Shown here piece after piece: positions 55,806 to 64,000 of a stretch of DNA of 64,000 nt. Position 1 is the stretch's first letter. Every line of letters begins with the position of its first letter. This DNA is from Rebecca billardiae RCC1528 (taxonomy: Eukaryota; Haptophyta), in NCBI GenBank assembly GCA_965240325.2, contig OZ251226.1:3410001-3474000 (forward strand), given 5' to 3'. A program made the position numbers and the translations under genes. The notes under the pieces were generated by a model. That model made no database searches, was not told where the DNA came from, and saw only the letters and a program-made list of their open reading frames with translations.

Positions 55806-56011
55806 ACCTCAGTGATCGGACCCACCTGCACAGCCTGATCGTCAAAAGTGAAAAGTCCAGCAGTCCTGCTGGTTCCCGGGAGTCCGGCCCTTTCAGAACT
55901 TGGCTGGCGAGTGGCGAGCGGTCAGCGTTCGGGTTGCCCGGAGACCACCGGTCGTGCGGCTTGGCGCGCGGTGGGGGGCGAGCCGAGGGCGCGCCCCCCC
56001 GAGCCCGGTGG

Positions 56012-56983
56012 ATGGGCATTCTCGACGAGATCGCCGCCGAGCTCGCCGCTCTGGAGGCGCTCGACGACGAGAGTGGCGCGCAGGACGCGGGCGAGCAGCT
56101 GCACGAGCTGACGGCCGCGCACGCGCAGGCGGCGCGCCGCGCGAGCCACCGAGGGCATGCGTCCGCGCCGGCGAAGCGCGGCGGGCACGACGGGCACCTC
56201 GAGAGCCTCACCGCCTCGCTCGAGGCCGCGCACGCGCGCGAGCTGCAGCGCGAGCGCGCGGACCACGCGCGCGCGCTCGACGAGCTGCGCGCGGCACTGC
56301 GCTCCGAGCAGCAGGAGGCGATCGTGCGGATGGCGCGCAGCCTGGAGGAGGACTTCCAAGAGGCCGTGCGCGCGCACCGCGAGGCGGAGCGCGCCGCGCT
56401 CGCCGAGAGCCGCCAGCTCGCCGCGCAGAACGCGGCGCTGCGCGCAGAGCTGCAGCGGCTGCGGCCGCGCGCCGACGCGGCGGCCGCGCACGAGGCCGCG
56501 GCCGCGGCCGTGCTGCGCGCGGACGACGCGCATCTGCGCGGCTGGGCGCACGCGGCGGTGGGGCTGGACGAGCTCAGCCGCGCGCTCGCGGGGCTCCCGC
56601 ACGCGCTGGCCGGCGTCGACGCGCGCGAGCGCGCGCTGCGCGCGCAGCTGCGCGCGCACGAGGCGCGCGAGGAGGTGGGCGCGCGCGCGCTGCGCGCCGA
56701 GCTGAGCGGCTGCGAGGCCGCGGCCGAGCGCCAGCGGGCGGCGCTGCGCGCGGCGCGGGCGCACGCGCGCGCGGAGGCCGCGCGCGCCGCGGACGCGCTC
56801 GCCGCCGCGCACGCGCACATGGACGCCCAGCGCGCGTCGCACGAGGGCGCGGTGCAGCAGCTCGAGGCGCGCGTGCGCGCGCTGCTGGGCGGCCGGGACG
56901 CGCGCATCGCGCAGCTCGAGGCGGAGCTGGACGCGCTCGCCAGCACGTCGGCCGCGCTGCTGCGCGCCGACGGGGAAGGCTGA
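56012..56983 (+). CDS. Coiled-coil protein of unknown function
   Basis: 323 aa from the ATG at 56012 (MGILDEIAAELAALEALDDE). The frame is open upstream through the retroelement edge, but the composition changes to coding only here. Almost the whole protein from about residue 65 is predicted coiled coil: long Ala/Arg/Glu/Leu heptads such as LESLTASLEAAHARELQRER and ARIAQLEAELDALASTSAAL. I see no catalytic motif. Such proteins are often cytoskeletal, centriolar or tethering factors; none can be claimed. The retroelement inserted about 200 bp upstream may lie in its promoter. Confidence 0.65.
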   Translation: MGILDEIAAELAALEALDDESGAQDAGEQLHELTAAHAQAARRASHRGHASAPAKRGGHDGHLESLTASLEAAHARELQRERADHARALDELRAALRSEQQEAIVRMARSLEEDFQEAVRAHREAERAALAESRQLAAQNAALRAELQRLRPRADAAAAHEAAAAAVLRADDAHLRGWAHAAVGLDELSRALAGLPHALAGVDARERALRAQLRAHEAREEVGARALRAELSGCEAAAERQRAALRAARAHARAEAARAADALAAAHAHMDAQRASHEGAVQQLEARVRALLGGRDARIAQLEAELDALASTSAALLRADGEG

Positions 56984-57553
56984 GCGGGTGCGACAGGCAC
57001 GGCTGCCCCTGGCGCTCGCGGCATGGCCACGGGCCCGTGTGCCGCTACTTATATCTAGTGAGTAGTGAGACTCACGGAAACTGCCCACGGCCGAGTCCGA
57101 TGTCGCCCATGTCCTGATCATGTCGTCGTCGTTATGTCACTTGTCAGTGATGGGCGTTGGCGGGCGTTACAATATTATATATATATATACTACGTATATA
57201 CGTGATATAGATATAATAACGACCCGCGCGTGCTGTGCGTGACGACTACTATTTAATAAGCAGACTCGTCAGCAACCGTCAGCAACGCTGCCCGCGGGCG
57301 GCCGGGCCGCGGCCGCCACGATCATCAGTGTCATCAGTGCGCTGTCGTCCGCGTGCCGTCCGCTGTGACACGCGGCGCCACTGTCCGTAGTGGCGCGATG
57401 CTGGTACCGTCTAGCCTAGCTTCGGCTCGCCGGCTCGGCACCCGCGGGGTCGTCGTCCACGTCCCCATATGGGAGTGCGCGCCGCCGCCCGTCGCCCACT
57501 CACCCGAACGCCGTGGCCGAACGCGCGTGGCCGCTGCGCCTTGCGAGCACGGA
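56984..57553. other. Intergenic region between convergent genes
   Basis: No gene is seen. Tata-rich tracts occur at about 57170-57210. The right part is again GC-rich and contains the RCC1 gene 3' end. Confidence 0.5.
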
Positions 57554-59158
57554 TCAAGCGCGCGCTGGAAATGCAAAACGGAAATAAAAGTCACCGCCCG
57601 ATTTTCTCCCGCCCTGGGCGCCGCGCCCCCAGCGGTCATCCGCGCAGGCAAGCACGCGCGGCAGCGCGTCGATGAGCATCGGCGAGCCGCCTCGTCTCCG
57701 CAGCCCTGGCGGCAGCTGGTCCTCGGCGTCGGCCGTGCTCACGCCCTGGCCGAGGGCCGCGCACGGCTGCCCCGCAGAGTACACGCGCCCGCCCGCCGTC
57801 ACGAAGAGCGCGTGCATGAGGCCGGACGCGCAGCCGGTGATGCACTCTGGCAGCAGCGCTTGGATGCGGCTGGGCGCTGCAAACTGCACAGCCGATGTCC
57901 TCACCCCGAGCTGGCCGTACTCATTGTCGCCAAACGTGCGCACGCTGCCGTTCGCGCCCAGCACCGCGCTGCACTCAAAGCCAGCGCACGCGCGCACGGC
58001 GCGCATGCCCGCAAGGGCCTCGATGCGCGCGGGCGCAAGGCGTCGGGAGTAATCGCAATGTCCGAGCTCGCCATTGCTGCCCTCGCCAAACGCATGCACA
58101 GCGCCCGCCGCGTCCACCACCAGGCAGTGCCCAAAGCCCGCGCTCGCGTGCACGGCGCGCGCGCCCGCGAGCGCCTCGATGCGCCTCGGCGTGTGCCGTT
58201 GCAGCTTGTCGCCGTGGCCGAGACGGCCATTCCGACCTTCGCCACACGAGTGCACAGCGCCATCAATCGAGACCAAGAGCGTGTGCGTGCCCCCCGCAGC
58301 AAGTCCACCCACGCGCACGCCGTCCAGCGCCTCGATGCGCGTCGGCTCCAGCCGGTCCTCCGTGTCGCCGTGGCCGAGCTGGCCGTGGTAGTTGTGGCCC
58401 CAGCTGTACGCACACCCAGCTGCAGTGAGTGCGAGGCTGTGGCAATGCCCTGCGGTAACGCCCACGGCAGGAGTACCATGCGACACGGCGACAAGAGCGA
58501 ACGAACGTCGCGTCTGCGTGTGCCCTAGCCCGAGCTGACCGCACTCGTTGTGGCCGCAGCCGTACACGGCGCCGGCGTCGCTCAGCGCGAGCAGGTGGGC
58601 CCAGCCAGCGGCCACCGCGACCACATGCACCGCGCTCAGCGAGGCCACGCGCGACGGCCGCGACACCGCCGATACACCGCAGTGGCCAAGAGCAACGTGT
58701 GCTAGATAATCGTCGGTCGGCTCCCCGGTGTCCTCGTCCCACACCGCCTCCTCGCCGCACGTGTGCAGCCCGCCCTCCGCGTCCACAAACGCGCTGAAGC
58801 CAGCGCCGGCCACCACCGTGGATGCGTGCGCGCACACGAGTACGAGCACGCGCTCACGCGCAAAGAGCTCCTCCGTCCAGCTGCACACGCCCGCTGGCAG
58901 CTCGGTGGGCAGCAGCGCGTGCGCGTGCCCGCGGGCACGAGCGCGCTCGCGCAGCGCGTGCTCGACAGGCGAGCGGCCGCCGGGCGTGCCGCGAAAGACG
59001 CGCGAGGCGGCGTTGGCGGCAGCGAGGTCCGATGGCGACAGGCCAGCAGCGCAAAGGACGCGCTCGATCACCTCCACGGGCAGGTCCGCGAGACGCGCCA
59101 CCGCTGTCGCGGAGAGCGCAGCGCGCTGGTGTTGCGTCGCGGTGGCCATGATGCGCAT
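57554..59158 (-). CDS. F-box-like / RCC1-repeat protein
   Basis: 534 aa from the ATG at 59158 (MRIMATATQHQRAALSATAV). In-frame ATGs further upstream (59326, 59317) would add up to 56 residues. An F-box-like helical segment, LADLPVEVIERVLCAAGLSP, lies at about 23-42. It is followed by about five to seven RCC1 repeats with the family signature, for example GAVYGCGHNECGQLGLGH, CAYSWGHNYHGQLGHGD, AVHSCGEGRNGRLGHGD, AVHAFGEGSNGELGHCD and VRTFGDNEYGQLG. The repeats should form a seven-bladed propeller for protein binding, as in RCC1 or HERC proteins. With an F-box it could be a ubiquitin-ligase substrate adaptor, but the F-box call is tentative. It is head-to-head with the CoA synthase gene. Confidence 0.87.
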   Translation of the reverse strand: MRIMATATQHQRAALSATAVARLADLPVEVIERVLCAAGLSPSDLAAANAASRVFRGTPGGRSPVEHALRERARARGHAHALLPTELPAGVCSWTEELFARERVLVLVCAHASTVVAGAGFSAFVDAEGGLHTCGEEAVWDEDTGEPTDDYLAHVALGHCGVSAVSRPSRVASLSAVHVVAVAAGWAHLLALSDAGAVYGCGHNECGQLGLGHTQTRRSFALVAVSHGTPAVGVTAGHCHSLALTAAGCAYSWGHNYHGQLGHGDTEDRLEPTRIEALDGVRVGGLAAGGTHTLLVSIDGAVHSCGEGRNGRLGHGDKLQRHTPRRIEALAGARAVHASAGFGHCLVVDAAGAVHAFGEGSNGELGHCDYSRRLAPARIEALAGMRAVRACAGFECSAVLGANGSVRTFGDNEYGQLGVRTSAVQFAAPSRIQALLPECITGCASGLMHALFVTAGGRVYSAGQPCAALGQGVSTADAEDQLPPGLRRRGGSPMLIDALPRVLACADDRWGRGAQGGRKSGGDFYFRFAFPARA

Positions 59159-59324
59159 CGGCCATCCGCAAAAGCGACCGATCCGGCTTTTGACAAACAG
59201 TCCGGTGAAGCACAGATCTGAGATCTGCGGCAGGCTGACTTCTTTGGGCTGGGCAGACGGCGGCGCTCGCCGCTCGGCCGCGTTGCGGCCGGCGGCGACC
59301 GAGCGGTCATCACTCATCAACACC
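59159..59324. promoter_or_regulatory. Putative bidirectional promoter (RCC1 protein / CoA synthase)
   Basis: 166 bp separate the preferred starts. If the RCC1 gene instead uses its upstream ATG at 59326, the two start codons overlap on opposite strands within ccatgg. Confidence 0.4.
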
Positions 59325-62174
59325 ATGGCCGCGGGGTTCGGTCTTCGTCGCGCGCTGTGCGCCCTCGCGACCGCGTCGGTGGCGCGCGGCACCACGTCGG
59401 TCGGGCTGCTCAACCTGCGGCTCACCCCGCGCTGCGCCCTCGAGCCGCGCTACCTCCAGCGCGCCCTGGGCGCCGTCCGCTCGCGGCTGTACGTGCGGCT
59501 GGTGGGCGAGTGGGAGGCGGCGGGCTGGGAGCTGTGCACGCACAGGCTGCGCGCCGTGTACGACGAGGCGGCGAGGGCGGCGGCGCTGGGCGCGGCGCCG
59601 GGCTCGGCCCACGCCCCCGAGGTGCGCGTGCTCCTGCCCGGGCCGGCCTTTGACGGCGCGGGCGGCGCTGTGGAGCTCGAGGCCGTGCTGTGCTGCGAGG
59701 GTGCGGCCGACGAGCACGCGCGCGGCGCCGAGGCCGCGGTGGAGGCGCTCAACGACGCGCGCGCCGCGCTCGGGCTCGGCGCCGTGCGCCGCGTCGTGCT
59801 CCCCGCCGCCGAGGACAACGCCGACGCCGCCCTCCCCGCCGAGCCGGAGCCCGCCGCGCCCGCGCGCCCCGGCGCGCGGCTGCGCGTGCACGCGCACTCG
59901 ACCGTGTGCGTGGGCGGCACCTGGGACCGGCTGCACAGCGGGCACCGGCTGCTGCTCTCCGCGGCGGCGCTCGCGGCGCGCGAGCACCTGATCGTGGGCG
60001 TGAGCGACGCCGCGCTGCTCCGCTCCAAGCTGCTGCCCGAGCTCATCCAGCCCCTCGGCGCGCGCTGCCTGGCGGTGGGTCAGTTTGTCCGCGCGCTCGC
60101 GCCCGCGCTGCGGCTGAGTGTGTGCGCGCTGCACGACGTCGCCGGGCCCGCGGCGGAGCTGGCGGAGATCGGCGCGCTCGTCGTGAGCGAGGAGACCGCC
60201 GAGGGCGCGCGCGCGGTCAACGCGCTCCGCGCCCAGCGCTCGCTGCCCCCGCTGCAGCTGCTGCACGTGCCGCTGGTGGCGCACACGCGGCCGCACGCGC
60301 ACTTGCACAGGCCGCACCCGGCAGCGCCGAGCGCGCCGCGGCCGCAGCGCGCGCAGCGGAGGGGCGCGGCACTGCCGCCGAGCGAGAGCGCGCACCCGCC
60401 GGGCGCGGCGGCGGCGGCCGGCGTGGACGTGGGCGCCGCGGCCGCCGCCGCCGCCGCTGCGTCCGCCGAGCTCAAGCTGAGCTCCACCCACCTGCGGCGC
60501 GCGCAGCTCGCAGCGCTGCTGCCCGCCTCGCCGCTCGCAGCGGCCGCGCCCCGCTGCCCCGGGGAGGCGGCGCCCGACGCGGCGCCGGCGGCGGTGCCGG
60601 GGGCGGAGGCGGGTGCGCGCGGCGCGTGGGCGGAGGAGGAGGAGGCGTGGGCGGAGGAGGCGGAGTGGGGGCGCCGCTCCGCCCCGGGCACGCCGTACAT
60701 CGTCGGCCTCACGGGCGGCATCGCCTCGGGCAAGTCGACCGCCGCGCGCGCGGCCGCGGCGCTCGGCGCGCGCACGGTCGACTGCGACGCGCTCGGCCAC
60801 CGCGCGTACGCGCGTGGCAGCGAGGGGCTGCGCGCCGTGGTCGCGCGGTTTGGCGAGGGCGTGCTCGGCGCGGACGGCTCCATCGACCGCAGGGCCCTCG
60901 GCCAGATCGTCTTCTCCCAGCCCGGCGCGCGGCAGGCCCTCAACGCCATCATGTGGCCGCGCATCGCGCAGCTCGCGCGCGCGGAGGCGGCCGAGGGGGC
61001 GCCGCGCGCCGCGGCGCCGGGGGCGGCTGGGCCGGTGGTGCTGGTGGAGGCGGCGGTGCTGCTCGAGGCGGGCTGGGACGCGTGGGTCGACGAGGTCTGG
61101 GCCGTCGGCGCCTCCCGCCCGCTCGCGCTCGCGCGCATCCGCGAGCGCGACGGCCTCTCCGCCTCGGCGGCGGAGGCGCGCATCGACGCGCAGCTGGGCG
61201 CGGGGCAGCGCGCGGCGCGCAGCCACGTGCTGCTCAGCTCGGAGTGGGGCGCGGCCGAGCTGGCGGCGCAGGTGGCGCGCGCGCTGGACGGCGCGCGCGC
61301 GCGCGCGGCGCGCAGCGCGGCGCCGCCCGCCCCGGGCAGCGCGCGCCACGCGTGGCACGCGCTGTGCGCCCAGCTGCGCGCGCCGCCCGCCGCCGCGCGC
61401 GCGCACTGGCGCCTGCTGCACGACGCGCACGCGGCGCGCGGCGCGGCGCACGCGTGCGCGACGCACGCCGAGCTCACGCTCGCGCGGCTGCGGCCGCTGC
61501 TGGCGATGGCGCGCGCGGAGGGCGCGGCGCTCGGCCTCGGCGCCGCCGACCGCGCGTGCGTCGAGCTCGCCCTCCTCTTCGCGCACGCGCACGCGCGGCC
61601 GCGCGCGCTCGGCGGCAGCCGCGCGGGCTACGCCGCGGCCGCGGCCGCGCTCGCAGAGTTTGGCGCGGACGCCGGGCTGGCGGCGGCGCGGGGCGGCGCG
61701 GCGGCGCACGGCGCGGCGGTGGTGGCGGGCGCCGCGCGCGTGCTCGACGCGCTCGGCGCCGGCGGCGCGCCCGCCCGCGCCGCGCCGCCCGCCACCCCGC
61801 CCGCCGCCCCCTCGCCGCCCTCCTCCGCGGCGCTCTGCCTCGCGGCCGACCTCGAGCTCGCCCCGCTGGCGTGGGGCGGCGCGCGCTACTTCGGCCTCGC
61901 GGACGGGGCGGAGGTGGAGGCGTGTCTGCGCGAGGACGGGGCGGGCGAGGGGGGCGCGGGCGCGGGGGACGGCGCGGACGACGCCGCGTGCTGCGCCGGC
62001 GTGCACGCGCGCCGGCTGCAGGTCGTGAGCGCGCTGCTGCGCAGGCCGCGGCTGTACCGCTGCGACAGCCTGCACGCGCGGCTGGACGCGCACGCGCGCA
62101 CCAACCTGCGCGCCGAGCTGTACCGGCTGGCGGGGCTCGCCGAGCCGACGCCGCCTGGCGCGGAGGCGCGCTGA
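59325..62174 (+). CDS. COASY: Bifunctional CoA synthase (PPAT-DPCK) with C-terminal HD-like domain
   Basis: 949 aa, no intron required. The start at 59325 yields an Ala/Arg-rich leader (MAAGFGLRRALCALATASVA) that may target an organelle. Residues about 25-180 resemble the N-terminal region of eukaryotic CoA synthase. PPAT follows, with VCVGGTWDRLHSGHRLLLSA (nucleotidyltransferase HxGH) and SKLLPELIQPL. After an Ala/His-rich linker comes KLSSTHLRRAQL. Dephospho-CoA kinase begins with the P-loop VGLTGGIASGKST (about 462-474), then VDCDALGHRAY and LVEAAVLLEAGWD. These two activities complete CoA from 4'-phosphopantetheine. Beyond residue about 665 a third domain resembles the COG4339-type HD phosphohydrolase family: HACATHAELTLARL, ELALLFAHAHARP and a C-terminal LYRCDSLHARLDAHARTNLR. 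The His-Asp pair is not conserved, so it is probably non-catalytic. Confidence 0.9.
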   Translation: MAAGFGLRRALCALATASVARGTTSVGLLNLRLTPRCALEPRYLQRALGAVRSRLYVRLVGEWEAAGWELCTHRLRAVYDEAARAAALGAAPGSAHAPEVRVLLPGPAFDGAGGAVELEAVLCCEGAADEHARGAEAAVEALNDARAALGLGAVRRVVLPAAEDNADAALPAEPEPAAPARPGARLRVHAHSTVCVGGTWDRLHSGHRLLLSAAALAAREHLIVGVSDAALLRSKLLPELIQPLGARCLAVGQFVRALAPALRLSVCALHDVAGPAAELAEIGALVVSEETAEGARAVNALRAQRSLPPLQLLHVPLVAHTRPHAHLHRPHPAAPSAPRPQRAQRRGAALPPSESAHPPGAAAAAGVDVGAAAAAAAAASAELKLSSTHLRRAQLAALLPASPLAAAAPRCPGEAAPDAAPAAVPGAEAGARGAWAEEEEAWAEEAEWGRRSAPGTPYIVGLTGGIASGKSTAARAAAALGARTVDCDALGHRAYARGSEGLRAVVARFGEGVLGADGSIDRRALGQIVFSQPGARQALNAIMWPRIAQLARAEAAEGAPRAAAPGAAGPVVLVEAAVLLEAGWDAWVDEVWAVGASRPLALARIRERDGLSASAAEARIDAQLGAGQRAARSHVLLSSEWGAAELAAQVARALDGARARAARSAAPPAPGSARHAWHALCAQLRAPPAAARAHWRLLHDAHAARGAAHACATHAELTLARLRPLLAMARAEGAALGLGAADRACVELALLFAHAHARPRALGGSRAGYAAAAAALAEFGADAGLAAARGGAAAHGAAVVAGAARVLDALGAGGAPARAAPPATPPAAPSPPSSAALCLAADLELAPLAWGGARYFGLADGAEVEACLREDGAGEGGAGAGDGADDAACCAGVHARRLQVVSALLRRPRLYRCDSLHARLDAHARTNLRAELYRLAGLAEPTPPGAEAR

Positions 62175-64000
62175 TCGCGGCGGTCGCAGCAGCCGCGTGA
62201 CCAGATTCATTAAAAACACCGCTTCGTCAATGCTACTACGACACGCTCATCTAGTCGTCGTCATCATCCCCCGCACTCTTCGTCTCCTCTGCGCAGTCTA
62301 TACTCTGTCTAGTCAGCTGCTGCGCCGCTCACGCCGTAGTCGCTACGCGCTATCTATACTGCTGCGCGAAGTGACTGCTTACTCATTACGATATTCTACG
62401 ACTGACAGCGACTCGGCTGGCATCACTGCCCGTGCTACATTCCATTGCAGCTGCTACGCGTCATCATCAGCAATATATAATGACCGCGTTCCGCGGTCCT
62501 TTTCCGTAGAACGAACGTAGTTCGGGGCCCGCGGTGGCGGTGCACCCTCCGTCGCAGTCGTCCCGTACACGTGTAACTAGACTCCATCCAGCGGCGCGCC
62601 GCCCCAGCCGCCGCGCCGCCGCCGTCAGCGTGCGCCGAGTGTGGATGTCGGTCGTCGGCCGAGCTGCCCTCATCACAGACGGCCCTTACCTGACCCCCTG
62701 CGCGTGCGCGACGGCCGACAGGCGGATGCGACTCGGCGTGATCGACGCACGAGCGCGACTGTTGCACGCCAGGCCACCGGCGGAGCTGACTGACAGCCAG
62801 GGAGCCGGACGGCGCGGGACCGCGCGGATTCGACCGTTCGTTCGGGCCTGCCGCTGACCGTCGTCGCCGCGACGCCAGCAGCGCAGGAGTAGATGATCTG
62901 CAGGTCAGTAGGGTTCGACCTGCGCGCCTGCGCGACGGCCGACAGGCGGGCGCGAGGCGTGAGCGACGCATGAGCGCGACTCTACGTGCACACCAGGCAC
63001 CACGCGGCCGAGCTGACTGACCGCGAGCCAGGGAGCACGGTGCGAGCAGCCATGCAGCACCGGTGCTTGCGCGTGCCGCGCGTGCACGGGGTGACACACC
63101 TCGGTCAGGCTCGGCACGCGTCGCAGAGGCACGGCCAGCTCTGGGCACGCCAGGCGCCCAGGCCACGCGGAGCTGACAGCCACGGGGAGCCGACGGCGCG
63201 CGGCGGGGCCGCGGCCAGTTCCGAGTTCGACTTGCGCCTGCTCTGAAGAAGAGTTCTGGGAGACCCTGGCGGAGAGGCATGGCAAGGGGGGCGTGTGGTG
63301 AAGTCGGAGACTCAGAGATCGATCAGTCCGGCATCATGCGCCGCTGCCCCCGAGCTTGCGAGAGCCCGAACACAGGGCGGCGGCTGCGGCGGCGGCGGCG
63401 CGGCCGCGCGCCGGCCGGCCGCGCAGGCATCGACAGGGCGCGGCAGGGGCGTGCGGAGTGACTAGTGAGCGGGCACGAACGCGATGTCGACGGCCGTCGG
63501 GACCCGCCGCAGACGCGCGCTCCAGGCGCCACTCGGCACTTGCCACGCGCACCTGCCCATCGAGCGCCCCCTTGGAGGCTTGGACCAAGAGTCGTCGCGG
63601 CTCGCTCGCCACCCCGAAGGAACCTGCGCGTCACGTGCTTGCGACGGCGGCAGGTTTTGAGCTCGCCAGCTCGGTAAGTCAGTGACTATGGAATGGGCTG
63701 GCAACGAATAGCTGCGCGGGTATTTTCAATAAGGCTTGCGGGTTTTAGACTCTAGATACCAACCGCCGCGAAGCCAAGTTCATATTCATCAAGTTGTCGA
63801 TCAAGGCGGAGGCAAGCTATCACACATGAACGAGAGTCTACCCACAAAATCGCGCTCGTAACGAACCGTTACACTAATGTCACGTCCAGCTGACGTCCAG
63901 ATCGCACTTTACTTAAGGGAATCAGCTGGGCGCGGTTATTTTCGGCCTAATAGACCTCTCTATGCGATCTCAAAAACTCGAAACTCGGTCTCCGCCAGCC
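62175..64000. other. Non-coding region with degenerate triplicated repeat
   Basis: About 1.8 kb to the window edge with no recognisable gene. GC content falls again after 63.7 kb. Three imperfect copies of a unit lie between about 62698 and 63215. Confidence 0.55.
62698..63215 (+). repeat. Three imperfect copies of a roughly 100-230 bp unit
   Basis: Shared ordered blocks include gcgcgacggccgacaggcgg, tgagcgcgact or cgagcgcgact, caccaggca or cgccaggc, ggagctgactgac or gagctgaca, and agccagggagc or gccacggggagc. They start near 62698, 62925 and about 63140. The copies differ by indels, so the array is old. Confidence 0.6.

Overview
This is nuclear DNA from a eukaryote, most likely a GC-rich photosynthetic protist. 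The coding regions are very GC-rich at third codon positions. The genes are typically eukaryotic: eIF2, SURF4, SART1, DRG1, an RCC1-repeat protein, bifunctional CoA synthase, a homeobox protein and several protein kinases. Many are split by short GT-AG spliceosomal introns. An FtsH protease with a signal-peptide-like leader and a Rubisco-LSMT-like SET protein point to a plastid, probably of secondary origin. A haptophyte is my best guess, but that is inference and the lineage is not proven by the sequence.

Layout. 0-3.3 kb: the 3' part of a gene encoding eIF2-gamma-like and eIF2-beta-like domains in one polypeptide, with a possible eIF2-alpha-like piece in front. A MITE follows it. 4.0-8.8 kb: a four-exon, membrane-anchored protein with two nucleoside-hydrolase domains, the second degenerate. 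10.0-11.0 kb: a plant-IDD-like zinc-finger protein. 12.9-16.8 kb (minus): a large cyclic-nucleotide-binding-domain protein. 17.9-19.2 kb (minus): a TKL-type kinase. 19.4-21.9 kb: repeat-rich, with a long inverted repeat and a perfect hairpin from a dispersed repeat family. 22.0-24.2 kb: organellar MnmG/MTO1. 24.7-25.2 kb (minus): a CGFS glutaredoxin. 27.7-28.8 kb: a homeodomain protein. 28.8-30.4 kb: repeats. 30.4-32.9 kb (minus): SURF4 with N-terminal ShKT-like modules. 33.1-34.8 kb: a disordered protein. 35.2-37.2 kb: FtsH. 38.0-39.5 kb (minus): LSMT-like SET. 40.0-43.1 kb (minus): SART1. 43.2-44.3 kb: acyl-protein thioesterase. 44.9-46.2 kb (minus): DRG1. 48.7-50.4 kb: a CAMK-like kinase. 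50.9-55.8 kb (minus): a 5'-truncated LINE-type retroelement with RT, RNase H and an OTU-like domain. 56.0-57.0 kb: a coiled-coil protein. 57.6-59.2 kb (minus): an F-box-like/RCC1 protein. 59.3-62.2 kb: CoA synthase (PPAT-DPCK) with a third HD-like domain. 62.2-64 kb: non-coding repeats.

The genes are unrelated housekeeping and regulatory genes, with no operon-like logic. Several are arranged head-to-head with 170-200 bp between start codons, which suggests shared promoters. All exon boundaries are predictions from conserved protein continuity plus splice sites. Eleven of twelve introns begin G|GTGCG rather than GTRAGT. The most notable observation is the eIF2 fusion. Others are the SURF4-ShKT fusion, the three-domain CoA synthase, the tandem nucleoside hydrolase and the unusual splice donors.
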